From Aquanectria penicillioides (taxonomy: Eukaryota > Ascomycota > Sordariomycetes > Hypocreales > Nectriaceae), in the NCBI GenBank assembly GCA_003415625.1, contig PYIU01000011.1, positions 757,001-821,000 of the forward strand: 64,000 nucleotides of DNA. Reading direction: 5' to 3'. Within the stretch, counting starts at the first letter, position 1. Each line of letters opens with the position of its first letter. The notes beneath the pieces were generated by a model, which was not told the DNA's origin, made no database searches, and was given only the letters and a program-made list of their open reading frames with translations. The translations under genes and the position numbers were made by a program. Shown here piece by piece: positions 34,144 through 45,919 of the stretch.

Positions 34144-35399
34144 TTTTTTTAGACTAGAGGGTAGATTTGCGAGGGCTTGGGGATGGATTGCGAATGGCTA
34201 ATGACTAGGCTGGTATAGATTCGACCGCGTTTGACCTTATATATTCGTTGAGCTTCATCGGAGCAGAACCAGCGGTGTCGTCTCCTGCCTGATTGCAATC
34301 CCTGCCAGCCCCTTCTGCCCCCCTTCCAACAGGCCACTAGCGTCACTGTTACAATCCAACGAGCAATCTATCTACTATGGGATAGCTCAAGAACGTGCTG
34401 TTTCTTGGTCCAAGCGTTATCCATCCCACAGGGCCACATTTGCGGGCGAGTTGGCGTGGAGATGGGGTTGGGGGACACACGGGGCTGATAGAGGATAATG
34501 GCTAGCTATACTCAATCCGGGTCGGATAAAGACATATATAGAAACCCTGAAACTGTGGAGGGCACAATTCGAGTTAGTGCCGCGACAATCACTGTCGTCT
34601 TCAAGATAAAGTCGCCTGGTTTTTGGTTGCCAGACGGTATGAAGGAGCCTCGGCCCCGGCCTTATGGCGTCCACCATGCTGTTAACAGTTACAGCCTCGC
34701 CGTTCGTAATCACGGGCCGTTCAACCATCTTGTCGTCTCTGAACTTGCCTGCCCGTCTCGTCTCCTGGGAAGGATTCCAGTTACCACTTGAACCCTGAAA
34801 CGACGTCCCCTCGCATGCTCCCCGGCCCTTGCCAGCTCCACCCGGCGGACGCATGAAAGGTATTAGGACGGGGCGACGTAGGAGGGTTTTTGCAAGAAGG
34901 ATTCAGGGCACTGGGCACAAGTGGAGTTATCCAACGGCGATAACGGCCACGGCCATTGCATTGTGGCTCGCAAGCCTGTCGACAGGAGCTAGAGCCGTTA
35001 AGCCGCTGGACATGCTGTCAATGGGGTAGTGTCATGACTTTGTGCATGCTGCTAAGTTAGTGCCTGGTTATTGGAACGCGGTCGTGAACGCTAGCCCCGA
35101 GTTGTGGGCACGACAAGGTCAGTCAGTCGAACCATGTCTCTTTACGCTCGCGTAAATCGGCATGCGACTGTGCAGTCGGGACGGGGCTCAAGGCTCAAGG
35201 GGGAGACAGAATGTTTCATGCCGTCGGGAGATATTTCAGCCACGTACTGGGGGTTTTCTGCACTCTTTCTGTTCCTGCGCTTTAAATGCATAGGGCCCAA
35301 TCCGTCTGTCTGCAGTTTAGCGTATAAGCAGACTTTTGTCTCCCTCGTCCATCTTCGCATCAAGGCTCGAGTCTTCGGTTCTTGAGAGGAAACGAAAAG
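34144..35399. other. Divergent intergenic region
   Basis: It lies between the kinase gene and the rhodopsin-domain gene, which point away from each other, so it should contain both promoters. Several short frames appear on each strand without any motif. The sequence just before 35400 is purine-rich (GAGAGGAAACGAAAAG). Confidence 0.45.
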
Positions 35400-36775
35400 A
35401 TGGCGGCGCGGGACGCATACTATCCGGTTGCCATAACCTTTCTATTAGTCGACGGCATTGCTGTCGGCCTCAGGTTTTGGGCGCGAGGTCTGAAAAAAGC
35501 CATTGGTTACGATGACATTATCATGTTTGTGTCTCTGGTGAGTCGCATGTCTCGCGGTAAATTCTATATAGGGGGTTGCCAAGACTGACATGCGGGAAAG
35601 GTTGGTTTTGTGATTTTCTGTTCCATGGAACTCCAAGCCATCAACTATGGCATTGGTGCTTCAACGATGGAAGATGGCTTTGACGCAATCAAAGCTGCCA
35701 TGGTCAGTCACGCGAGCAAAATGTTTCAATGCGCTCTATCCTTGGTGTTAACGAAGATGCTTGGTAGTTCTTCACGTGTGCACAGATCGTCTACATCCTC
35801 ACGACGGGCATCTCGAAACTCGGTGTTGCTCTGGTTCTCTTCCGACTGGCCGACAAGTCCGATATGAAAGCCGTTCGCCTCAGTCTCATTGTATCGATGG
35901 TCATTGTTGGCACAATTGCCATGGTGGTAGCTCTCATCTTTGCCTTGCAGTGTCGCCCATTGTCCGTCGCCTGGGGCGTTGGCACGGGAAGCTGTCTATC
36001 GTCGAGTGTGACTGGAAACGCTGGAATCGCTTTGTCGGTAATGGACATGACCATGAGTTGGTTCTATGCGGTATGAGAGAATATTCTTGGATGGCGTTAG
36101 TAGCGGTTTGTTAACAGAGCATTAGATTTTACCCGTCTACATGTTGCGAAAGACCCAGCTTCGTCTCAAGCTGAAGATCTCGATTATGCTTTTGCTGGGA
36201 CTCGGCGCAATGTAGTCACTAGTCTGAAACCTCCCCAAGAAATATTACTGACACCCTAACAGAAGCTCCGTTGCGACCATTATCCGACTCAAGTACGTTA
36301 TCGAAGTCACCCGCATGTCATCCGAAGGAGGTCTCGCGAACCCAAATATTATTCCAACAACTCTCGAAGCCACGATATAGTACGTGAAACCGCGGCTTGC
36401 AAAGTCAAGACTTGTGGGACTGTCTTCTAACTTATACCTTCTAGTTCCATGATCGAAATCGGCTTGAGCATCTTTGCTGCTTCACTCACAGCCATGCGAC
36501 CACTCCTCAAGAAGATGCCCTGCTTCAGCGATATCAGTTCGGGTGGTCACTCAAACTCCAGAGGTTACAACTCCTACAGCGCCTTCGGCGCAAGTGGGAG
36601 TAGGGACAAGGGCCCCAGCTATCGACTTGACGACAGGCACGTGTCCGATGCCGACAGTCAAGAAAATATCATGCCTGCCCGCCCAGGTAATATTCACAAG
36701 TTAACGCAAATCGAAACGTCCTTTGCGCAAGGAGATCCCAGGACAATAAAAGCGCACCAGAGAGACGAATGGTAA
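35400..36775 (+). CDS. Fungal rhodopsin-domain integral membrane protein
   Basis: Six exons (35400-35537, 35601-35702, 35768-36070, 36126-36211, 36263-36379, 36445-36775) give 358 residues. All introns are 50-65 nt with GT...AG ends. The spliced protein has seven hydrophobic segments. The usual family signatures are present: LRFWARGLKKAIGYDD in the first loop, a cysteine in the second (GSCLSSS), then MDMTMSWFYAILPV and SVATIIRLKYV. The hydrophilic C-terminal tail is Ser/Gly-rich. Members of this fungal_rhodopsin family are plasma-membrane proteins related to PTH11-like receptors and do not bind retinal as far as known. No N-terminal CFEM domain is present. Ligand and pathway are unknown. Confidence 0.9.
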
Positions 36776-38430
36776 TGTTGACTCGTGCCAAGAGCACGAA
36801 AGGTTAGGGAACAGGGACGTTTTCCTGACTATGTTTTGAAAAGATTTATGGAAAATCATTTCGAGGGTCATTTCAGATCCACCCTTTGCTAGTCCTGGGA
36901 ACTCGCTGCAATATGAAAGGTACGAAGAGCGATAGCAATGAACATCCTCGCCAACTATGAAATTTGGTTCTGAATAAGTGTGGATATGTTCATGTTCACT
37001 CAGCACGAGTAGCACTACAGCTGGGAAGGAATTGCTAACTCTTGTAGAGTAGCTCGGAGCGTCACCTAGGACGGAGGAATAAAAAATGGACAGAGACAGC
37101 CATGCCTGTACGAACTTTGTATAATAAAAACTACAAATACCCAATGTTAGACACCGAAGGCATGTTATGAAGCAATCTCGGACCTAGGAGGAACATTAAA
37201 TCCGATATCTGTGAATGCGTAGGTTGAACGCAGGAGTACATGGCTTGATCTGAGATCTTTATAGGCCAACAAAGTAGTATGCTGTAGAGTATCTTACGAC
37301 GCCGTCTGTACCACCACTGCCCAAGAGGTGATCCGTGCCATAATATCAGAGATGAAATAATGGGCAAACAGTGTTTTAGACAAGGTCAGATTTAACACCA
37401 CGGCTGATGGCTTAGCTTTGCGACGTTGGGTAGGACTTGTTGGTTCGTTGGTGCCATGCGGATACGACGCTCAGGGGGTTTAAATGCCGTCTACACGTCA
37501 ATCATCGGTTGAAGATAGACAGGGATCTGATGACTAAGATAAATAGGTTTGCAGGGAAATGGTTGATGTCAGTGATAAACATGGATTACAGAGTTCGCGT
37601 GGATGCATGTAGGACTAGGGATCCCTAGTTATTGGTTAATGACTCCATATAAATGAGGAATATTCGGATCTCGCCTTGAATACTTGGTTGTCTCTATCTC
37701 CAATCTGAAGTCGGATAAGTCGGAAGTCACCGCCGCATTTGCGGCTGGGTTTACTCGTGCGATCGGTGCTGCGGCACAGCTCTTCATTAGACCTAGCGTG
37801 CATGTTCCCTCGCTTCGATATGAGCACAAAGATTTCTGATTTAGCTCCATGATGGCATCATCGACTAAATCGGGTATATCTCAAGCCTTGGATGGACCCA
37901 TAAATGGCACCCGACTCGTGAGCTTTGGGAATTGATGCAACCCACACCTGTCCCAGGAGCGTTCAACTTGGATCTAGGTAAATGTGCTAGACCACAGGAT
38001 AATCCCGTTAGTCTACCTGATAACTAGACTATATCGAATGATCGCTATCAGATTCAGTTACGGGGTTCAATCCAAGTCATCTGTTCGCGGAATTCCGTTG
38101 TTGGCGTCGTCGAAGTCTCAATGGTCACGCCTAGTGCGTTATTCGGGATCAAGACGATTGGGCTTGCAGTTCGTCCATTTAATTCTCCCCACATATACTT
38201 CTTTCCAGATCCATCGTCTCCGTATTAAGTATAGTAGTATATGAGATGGCCTCGGACTGAATACGCGGAACTTGAGTTGTATCAGGGGAGGCGTAGGCAC
38301 ATCCCTGCTTGTCATAGTCAACTCATGGATGAAACGGTTAATCGAGGTTACTTATTCAGAATAAGAGGCACATAGCTATATACTTAAGACTCGGTGGGGC
38401 GCGGCGTCCGATTTCCTGCCTGCCTATGCT
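36776..38430. other. Convergent gene-free region
   Basis: I see no coding signal. Short frames on both strands lack motifs, and base composition is moderately AT-rich. It holds the 3' ends of the genes on each side. Confidence 0.5.
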
Positions 38431-39846
38431 CTACGCAACTAATCCCATGAGGTCTGCAACCGAATATCGCTCCAAATTGTACACGACTGACTTGATTTTT
38501 TCTGCCCTTGCTCTCCCAATAGCGGAATCGACCAGGTTAAAGTATTTGGCTTCAACTCTATCCATACTGAATGGGTGTTGTGCCTCTCCGAGTGGATATG
38601 GAATATCGAACTGCTGTTCCTCTCCATCGGCATATCGGATTTTTAGCTTCGCCCCGAATTCGAGCACCGACTGATCTTCAAGGCACACGATCCTCTCAGA
38701 AAGATTGTAAATTTTCTCGTCCTTCAGTCTGTCATAGCATTTGACACCAGTGTCGGAGCCATATAGCCACGCATGCGCCAGCTGAAAATAGGCAGAAAAC
38801 TGCGCGTCGACGACGTTCTTGGGATGCAACTTGTTGGGAATCCGGGCGCCGACCACAATCGCGTTTTCCTTGCTTAGCGAAATTGCCATTTCTTTAACCT
38901 CACGGTAATTAGCCTCTTGTCCAACCTGCCCAGCAATTTCGATTAAGCCATGGGTCATGCGACAAGCGGGAAAAGGCTTCAACGCGGTCTCTAAGAACTT
39001 CCACTCGACTCCAAGATCAGCTGTGAGGAATTTCAAATCATATTTTCCCTTCGGACTGTACGCATGCAATAGACCGAGTTTCCCCTCGATTGGTTTGGTT
39101 GCACCAACAACGCCGGCTTCTGCCAGAGAGACACAGACGTAGGCATCGTGAACCGCAAATCCAGGATGAAGCCGCTTGTTCCAGCTCCCATTCTCAAGAT
39201 ACTGCATAGAACCTGACGCCTTAGAAAGGGCCAAACCGAAAGCGTTTTCTATCGTTGAAACGGGTAACCTCCTGAGCACGCACAGCGTGGCGACAGCTCC
39301 AAAGATTCCACATGTCCCACTATTGTGGAATCCTCTCGCATATGCGGCATTTCCAAGTTCGCGTCCAAGTCGGCAGATGATCTCATAGCCTACTGCCACG
39401 GCTAGCATGAATCGTTCGATATCGACCTTATCGCTGCCAAGGAGCTCCGCCTCTGTCAAACCTGCAGATATCGCGGTTACTCCCGCGTGTAGTGTGCCAG
39501 GCGCATAAGTATCGTCAAAGTCCAGTGAGTGTCCCAATGTAGCATTAAGAAGACCAGCATATTGGGGAGTGAAGTTTTGACCCTTCAAAACCACGGTGCT
39601 ATGGCCCCCAGTTGCCCCAAGACTGATAATTCCTCGGAGAATGGCTTCAGTGGATTCGCAGTCGTGAGCAGCCGCAATCGTTACACCGAAGTAGTCAATA
39701 AGGTACATTTTAAGCTGAGACACGAGTTTCTCAGATAGCATCTTGGTCTCCGCATTGGCGACAAACTCAGCGTATAGCGTCGTGACCGGGATGTCAGCAC
39801 CGCTGACAGCACTTGGGTCCTGTGCAGAGTCGGCATTTTGAGACAT
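38431..39846 (-). CDS. MmgE/PrpD-family lyase (2-methylcitrate dehydratase / cis-aconitate decarboxylase type)
   Basis: Single exon, 471 residues, which matches the family length of about 450-490. Residues near 100-120 read LNATLGHSLDFDDTY...LHAG, the conserved block that carries active-site histidine and aspartates. GFHNSGTCGIFGAVA and FPACRMTHGLIE further on are also typical. Family members add or remove water or CO2 from tricarboxylates or related compounds: 2-methylcitrate dehydratase, iminodisuccinate epimerase, cis-aconitate decarboxylase. The N-terminus is not a clear mitochondrial presequence, so the protein is probably cytosolic. No methylcitrate partner gene is visible nearby; neighbours are a glycosyltransferase, a regulator and a P450, which hints at a secondary role. 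The exact reaction cannot be stated. Confidence 0.88.
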   Translation of the reverse strand: MSQNADSAQDPSAVSGADIPVTTLYAEFVANAETKMLSEKLVSQLKMYLIDYFGVTIAAAHDCESTEAILRGIISLGATGGHSTVVLKGQNFTPQYAGLLNATLGHSLDFDDTYAPGTLHAGVTAISAGLTEAELLGSDKVDIERFMLAVAVGYEIICRLGRELGNAAYARGFHNSGTCGIFGAVATLCVLRRLPVSTIENAFGLALSKASGSMQYLENGSWNKRLHPGFAVHDAYVCVSLAEAGVVGATKPIEGKLGLLHAYSPKGKYDLKFLTADLGVEWKFLETALKPFPACRMTHGLIEIAGQVGQEANYREVKEMAISLSKENAIVVGARIPNKLHPKNVVDAQFSAYFQLAHAWLYGSDTGVKCYDRLKDEKIYNLSERIVCLEDQSVLEFGAKLKIRYADGEEQQFDIPYPLGEAQHPFSMDRVEAKYFNLVDSAIGRARAEKIKSVVYNLERYSVADLMGLVA

Positions 39847-40947
39847 CGTGATGTTAAATGTTGATAAAACCCAACAGATTTAGACCTCTGATCGATTACG
39901 ATAGTAAAAATGCTTGCTTTATTTGTGGCGTCACGAACTTCTGACGGCGGATTGCACAATTTGCGATGCTGGTTGGAGCGTTAATTGAAGCCTGTCTCAG
40001 CGGCTCGGCTGGTAACCTGCTGAAGATTCGAAGATGGAATAGGTCCAGTTCCTGAATCGACTTCTTGAGAATGGCACTTGTTTGGGTCAATATTGATTTG
40101 CGGGACTAATTGGACAGGGTAGACGGAGCGATGAACAATGTGAAAGTTGAGAAGTTGGAGGCGCGTGGGTCGGTGTTCGGGTATAAAAGTCAAACAGCCA
40201 TATAGCCGACTTGATTGAACACATATAACCGGAGGATATAATTGGGTATACTTACCCGACCGGGACAAATAATCATGAAGCCAAAGAGTTTAGAACGTTT
40301 CCTTTTGGTCAATTGAAGGATCAGTCAAAAGAAATGGTTGTCCTTGGAGACTGCAAAACGAGTGAGTTGAATAATTCCGTTGCTAAAATACAACATATCC
40401 ACGACGAATGTTGGAGCGACACCACGTCGACTTTTCTTCGATATACTTACATAGCAAACGTACAAAGTGAAGAATATTCTGAAGAATATTCCACTAGAAA
40501 CTAGCATGGATTGAGATTAGAAACCCACGTCTCATTGTAGAGCTACAGTTCTATTTCCTACTCCATATCCAACACCTGATTGGTGTGAACTGTCTTCAAG
40601 GGGCGCCCAACATAGTCAGTCAAGGCAGGATTAGGTACCAAACTATTTTTGTACATCATAATTTTATTCCTTTTTTTTTCTTTTAAGTTTTATCTAGGTA
40701 ACTGCAATAAACACAACATTTTCATAGTAAGCCGACCCATTTTTTTGTCCTTTTTTTTTTTTTTTTTTTTTTTTTTCGTTTCAGGTGAGGTTCCTAGGCA
40801 TCATTGGTAAATCCAAACAAGCAATATAACAAACAAAACAAATCACTGTTAGTTACCGCATGTGATGAACCCAAAGAACCGCGAGGGTTTTCAACAATCT
40901 TGATCGAGGGTTCGCGTTCTGGAGACCAGAGGTTTCCATGATCCAAA
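39847..40947. other. Intergenic region with poly-T tract
   Basis: It includes the promoter of the MmgE/PrpD gene and the 3' region of the GT2 gene. A T tract of 26 lies at 40751-40776. No gene recognised. Confidence 0.5.
40751..40776 (+). repeat. Poly-T tract
   Basis: Twenty-six consecutive T residues about 170 bases downstream of the GT2 stop codon. Confidence 0.9.
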
Positions 40948-42459
40948 TCAAATCCAACCACCAACAACGAGTTGACGCTCCCAATCTCCATCCCCATTCT
41001 CACCCCCATGGTTCTGGTTGTGGTTCTGGTTGTGGTTCTGGTTGTGGTTTTGATACTGGATTTGGTTCTGGTTCGTGTTCTGGTTCTGGATCGGGTCCGG
41101 GTCAGTGTCTACCTGGCTCAAGTCTCTTCCGGACCACTCGCAGTCCCAGAATGTGACCAAAGCCCACAACTTGATAAAGCTATGGACATAGGCGAAGGTG
41201 ATCTGGAAGATCACAAGGGGGAAGTCGGATGGGTATCGAAGGAAGTGCGGAACCAGTTTAACAACCTTGGTCCAGAAGATCCAGCACAGAACAATGATGA
41301 AGTCAGATGAAGACCTGTGGTTAGACTTGATTAGTGCAATGAAGAGAACAAGGTCCCAGAGGAGGGCGAAGTTAAGGATGCCGGGCCAGTACACCATAAA
41401 GGCAGTCCAGGGGTACCGAAGAAGGAAGTTGGGGTCTCGGAGCATCACTGGATTGCTTCGGAATGTAGTCCTTGCCCATCTAAGGAGCTGATCCCTGAAC
41501 TTGGGCCACTCTCCAAGGGTAGTCTCAATAGTCGCGTCTTGAGTATCCTGGAAGCGGATTAGCCACTGCCTCTTGAGAGCCTCTCGAGTCAGGAAGTTGT
41601 CATCATCAGGACCGAGTCCCTGATCGCCTCCGAATGTGCCGAAGAAGAACTTCTCATTACAGAATCGCTCCAGAAACCCTTCATCCTTCAAGAATTGAGT
41701 GCGATAGGCAGCAGTTCGACCAGAGACAACGAATACACCACCATCCAGAGCGTTCGAAGCACGAAGTTCCCAGTTGTGGCGCTGAAGATAGTTGCATGCA
41801 ATGAAGTTGACAATTGAAGCCCATGACCACTTTCCAGGGGTAGTTCGGCGCACACACTTCTTGGTAGCAACAACACCAACACGGTTGTCCTCGAACGGTG
41901 CCAAGACGGACTGGATCAGATTTCTGCTGGGCCAAAAGACATGGTCATCAGCCAAGATTGTAATCGCAGTGTCGACCATTGGCACCGCAGCGGCAATTTG
42001 GCGGCGTTTGCTGGGCCGGTCTACAGCTGAAATACCTAGGCGAGTTGTTCTGTTGTTAGCAGTGCGCAGAAAAGCAATTACCCTTTCGCATTCATTTAGC
42101 ATCGCGTTTCCAACCGTGATCACAAGAATAGCCGCAGGTCGATTAGCGAGAATGCTACGAATGCACTCCTGAAAACCCGGGTTGTTGGGGTCGACTGTGG
42201 GCACAATAACGGTGACATCTTCCGGTGAAAACCAAGGCCTTCGCGGAATTTTCGATGGGCTATAGACCCAGGACCCGATGATATGACCAACTAAGCGAGT
42301 ATATCGAAGAATGAAGATTGTGCAGAAGATTCTAGTCCAGGTGTCGTGGATCAAAGCCCAGCAGCATGTCAGTACAATGGTTAGAGTCACAACAAGGATG
42401 ACGTGGGGGACCAGGGACTTCCAATGAGTCCTGCTCGTTGGGTTGACGGACCACGGCAT
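40948..42459 (-). CDS. Family 2 glycosyltransferase, polysaccharide-synthase type
   Basis: Taking the ATG at 42459 gives 503 residues; the frame continues upstream to 42732, but that extension lacks conservation features. A transmembrane helix lies at about 16-38. The catalytic domain follows with VTVIVPTVDPNNPGF (nucleotide binding), ILADDHVFWP (DxD-type metal site), GPDDDNFLTR (general base acidic motif) and QLLRWART, the QxxRW motif of processive synthases. Several hydrophobic segments follow near the C-terminus. This layout is shared by hyaluronan, cellulose and capsule-type synthases that polymerise sugar on the cytosolic face and export the chain. The last 50 residues are an Asn/Gln/His-rich tail made by a tandem repeat (41009-41094). 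Product unknown. Confidence 0.9.
   Translation of the reverse strand: MPWSVNPTSRTHWKSLVPHVILVVTLTIVLTCCWALIHDTWTRIFCTIFILRYTRLVGHIIGSWVYSPSKIPRRPWFSPEDVTVIVPTVDPNNPGFQECIRSILANRPAAILVITVGNAMLNECERVIAFLRTANNRTTRLGISAVDRPSKRRQIAAAVPMVDTAITILADDHVFWPSRNLIQSVLAPFEDNRVGVVATKKCVRRTTPGKWSWASIVNFIACNYLQRHNWELRASNALDGGVFVVSGRTAAYRTQFLKDEGFLERFCNEKFFFGTFGGDQGLGPDDDNFLTREALKRQWLIRFQDTQDATIETTLGEWPKFRDQLLRWARTTFRSNPVMLRDPNFLLRYPWTAFMVYWPGILNFALLWDLVLFIALIKSNHRSSSDFIIVLCWIFWTKVVKLVPHFLRYPSDFPLVIFQITFAYVHSFIKLWALVTFWDCEWSGRDLSQVDTDPDPIQNQNTNQNQIQYQNHNQNHNQNHNQNHGGENGDGDWERQLVVGGWI
41009..41094 (+). repeat. Tandem repeat GGTTCTGGTTGT-type inside the GT2 gene
   Basis: Imperfect copies of a 6/12-bp unit (GGTTCT / GGTTGT) that on the coding strand give Gln-Asn-His-Asn type repeats in the C-terminal tail. 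Confidence 0.88.
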
Positions 42460-43439
42460 CTTGCCGATGGCCGATTCTTGTTGGGTGTATTTCAGCAGTT
42501 GTTGATCCTGTTGATGCGGTTTCTGTGGTGTGGCGTGTGGGTGAAGGGAAGAGAAAGAGAGAAGAAGCTGGCGGACTGTCGCGGATCCTTTATGCCGTTG
42601 AGATCCCGTTGGAACCTCGCTGCTCTCTTCATGAATCACAGCACTGATAATGGCGTTCTTGGAATAGGGTTTAGAGACTTGAATTTGATATATGAACATT
42701 GATACAAGCGCTAGTCTATTCATACTGGTCATACCCAGCGTTCTCCGTTGTTCAACTTACCGATAGGATTGTGTTTTGGGACAGCAATAGGAAAGTTGAT
42801 ATTGGATGAATACTTCCGCTGTTTATACTCCAAATCTCTAGTTTCATCTACGGTGTTCAATATACCAATGGTAGTGTTCTGTGGACGGCACTATGAGAGG
42901 GACCATCATGCAATGACCACGACAATAGGCCATTCACTCTTCAGACACTTATTGTTCTCTAAATTGTTGAAATTACAAATTAAGCTGTTCTTGAGGACAG
43001 TCAATTTCATAGAACATTAGATATTCACGATGGTGCTTGGAGGAACAGTTGTCATGGACAGGCTTTCGATTACGATAGTGAATGAGTCCATTCTTAGTGA
43101 AGGGTAAGAATTCGTTTCGTAAAAATAGTTACACACTTGAATATATGATCCCAAGGGTTATTTATCGAACCTAACCTTATGTGATTTCCTATCAAGGCTT
43201 TATCTTCTCTTTCTAGGTTCTAGTTTTATCACATTGGAAAACCAACTACACGTAATCCCACGAGGTAGTGATGTACAAAAAAAAGCCAAGTACGCCATAA
43301 AACCGAAAAGCCAACCGCCTTCCATTGCTTTAAACCCATTTATATACTTTCCTAACCGATAACAACCTCGAGCTCTTAATATTTAATACCATATCGTTCG
43401 TCGTAATTTCATCATAGCCTCTAACATCGGGTTTCCCAT
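42460..43439. other. Intergenic region
   Basis: Upstream of the GT2 start and downstream of the zinc-cluster regulator. AT-rich, with no recognisable gene. Confidence 0.5.
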
Positions 43440-45253
43440 CTAGTACGGGAGGAAGTCAAAGTCAATCCCTTCTGTGATATGTTAGTATCGCAAAAGTTTA
43501 CTGTAGAGTATCACTGACCAAACCATCTCAGATTGTGGCTTTTAGGGCCATCAGGAGACTGAGCCCAAATCTGTTCCAGAAGCGCCAGCGTTTTCAACAA
43601 GTGCGGCGTTCGCATCCACTTTCCAATGTCTGTTAATGCAGACCGGACATTGTCTCGAGCAGGGCCTATTGCGCAAAGACCGGCGGTGAACAGTGGGGCA
43701 ACAAGCAAGACTTTCGGTGACAACCCGAAGAACATGCCATGTTTTGAGCGCAATAGATGATCTGATCAACACAAAGCTTAACTTCGGGAGAGCTATAAGG
43801 TAGCCCTCGAACCCCACAGTGGATATGCAAAAGAGCTGTGTATAAAAACCCCGCGTTGCTCAACACATAGTCCTGAATCTCGTTTGTTGAAAGGGCGAGG
43901 AGCATTTCTGGATTGAGACACAAATTCTCAACGGAGTCACGTTGCAGCCTAAAGTGAATTTCTCGCGTCAATGCAGCCGCCTCGAGGGAGATGTCTCTTT
44001 CTGTTAGAACCGACTGTTGCGTGGCACGATTCTGATGAGCGCGGCATTCTTTAACCAAAGCGCCAACTTCTTTAAACAAATCAGGAAGATCGGACATGAC
44101 GCCGCCAAACATGTCGAAGAATATGGAAGAGCTTGGGTTGCAATTGAATTGCAGTTGTCCGCTGAGAAGACCAGCTGGAGTCAGGGCGGCTAGTGCTTCC
44201 GCATTATTGAACCAACTCGAGAGGAATGCGGCGTTCATCGAAGCGGCGGAGCTTTTATCGACAGTGATATCTTTTGAGTTTAGGCGAGACGATTGGAGAA
44301 TGGCCCTTGCGCCATTGAGATGGACGCGCCACAGTGATTTGCCACCATAGATTTGCGCCTGGCATAGTGTCCTGGTAGTCGCTAATGACACAACTCGTGC
44401 TATTGGATCATGCTGGGCGAGCAGGTTTCGGAGGTGACGGATGCTATTCCACTGTAGCGTGTTGATGAGCTTTTCTGAGTTGCCGCAAAGTTTCCCGATA
44501 GCATCTAGATGGACTGCAGCGAAGCCCATTATCGCATAGAGGAGACTTGGCTGTTCCATAGACATAGGAACGAGGAAGCGACAGATTTCGGTTCTGGCGT
44601 AGCTGCTGGGGACTGTGAGGCGGATTGTTTCTGTAATGTAAAATTGCAACAAGTAGTGAGCCATGGGTGGAAGAAAGGAGGTCGGTTCTAGCGGGTGTTG
44701 AAACATGTTGGAAATGGAATCAGTGATATGAACGGCATCAGGGTCTAAAACGAGATCTGAAAAGTCGCCATCCAGCGCGACGACGGGGACAACTTTGGCG
44801 CTCAATGCCGAGTTTTTTGATGCGACTGGTAGATCCTCTGTGCGGGGGATGTCTTCCTCGTCGTGCAATGCTTGGCTTGGTGAAAGCGCTCCATCTATTG
44901 TCGACCCCTTGTCGTGTGATATCGGAGATTGAGGCAGGCAATATACAAATCCCTTTCCCTCCTTGGCGTTATCTTGCCGGATGTCAGCTCTGAAGCATAG
45001 GATGATAGCGAGATGACGCACCTAATCGCTCAACATTACTCAAACACTTGCCAAAAGGCGATTTGCGAAATGCCCTCCCACCCCAGCTCAACTTGAGCTC
45101 GTATCGACACGGACTGCCGGCATCAAGACATCGTCCGCAATCGGGCTTTTGCTGGTCGCATTTTTGCCGCCGCCGGCGACATCGCTCGCACCCGCCGCGA
45201 GACCGCGTGGCCTTTTGCGGGGCGTCGCTTCGTGAGGGCGACGATGCGCTCAT
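43440..45253 (-). CDS. Zn2Cys6 transcription factor, possibly with a frame defect near 43735
   Basis: Minus strand. Exon 1 45253-45022 encodes the zinc cluster (C22, C25, C32, C39, C42, C49; basic RRRRQK loop). A 49-nt intron leads to a long exon from 44972 with a fungal_trans_2-like body. Near 43740 the conserved helix LCVDQIIYCAQN continues only in another frame as FFGLSPKVLLVAPLFTAG. This could be a 5-nt insertion (CATGGCATG, 43741-43733) or an atypical 62-nt intron (43772-43711, GTGTTG...GAAAG). The latter closes the frame to 551 residues but deletes the conserved helix. The last intron (43518-43472) has a perfect ACTAAC branch point, and a short last exon ends EGIDFDFLPY at 43440. This C-terminus is typical of the family. 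It is the likely regulator of the neighbouring group; whether it is functional is open. Confidence 0.8.
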
Positions 45254-45919
45254 GAGTCTGAGCAAGCGAGCAGAGGGAAGACCAGCGAGAGAAGCAGTCG
45301 AGCCGCAGAAGATTTGTCTCGAAGATATCCCAACGTGACAAATGAACAGGCGAGTTGAGGGGCTCTCGCACCCCTGCTAATCTGCTTCTTCTTATCGCTC
45401 TCCGATCCCCCACCGACCGAGTCGGCTTAGACGGGCACCACTAAAAGCCGACGCCTCCGTGAGGAGGGAAATTGAGTGAGATTTGATGCTGGTGATGGAT
45501 TCACAGATACACACGGGATATGGTATTGATTTTCTTCGTTCTCAACGATTCAAAAAAGACTCAATCTACCACAGCGTCATTCCGTCCTCCACAGCTTGAT
45601 CCATCACATCCTCAATTCCCTAGGATGCAGATTGTGACCGGCCCACTTGAGTAGGGCTTCCCCGCATGGCCCTTACTCAGTCCGAGCCAAGTAGCCAACC
45701 AGACTTTACCGAATGTAATGGTTAGCATAGAATGGACGCAGAATTTGCATCGGCCATGTAGCTTGCTTGTATGGTGCCTCCGTTACGTATGTTGACGGAA
45801 CAGCTGCCGTTAGTCAGTCACGCTCGTACTCGATCTCGCTTAGAACAGACCTATAAAATGTTTTGCTGTTTTTACGGCTTCTTATTCTCCATTGATCCCA
45901 TTCATTATACGCATCATAT
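45254..45919. other. Intergenic, between regulator and P450
   Basis: It contains the promoter of the regulator. Shadow frames from the high-GC zinc-cluster exon extend in; no separate gene is supported. Confidence 0.5.

Noticed and set aside
42460..42732. Upstream extension of the GT2 protein by 91 residues
   Set aside because: The extension is low in conserved features, and the ATG at 42459 places the first membrane helix at the usual distance from the N-terminus.
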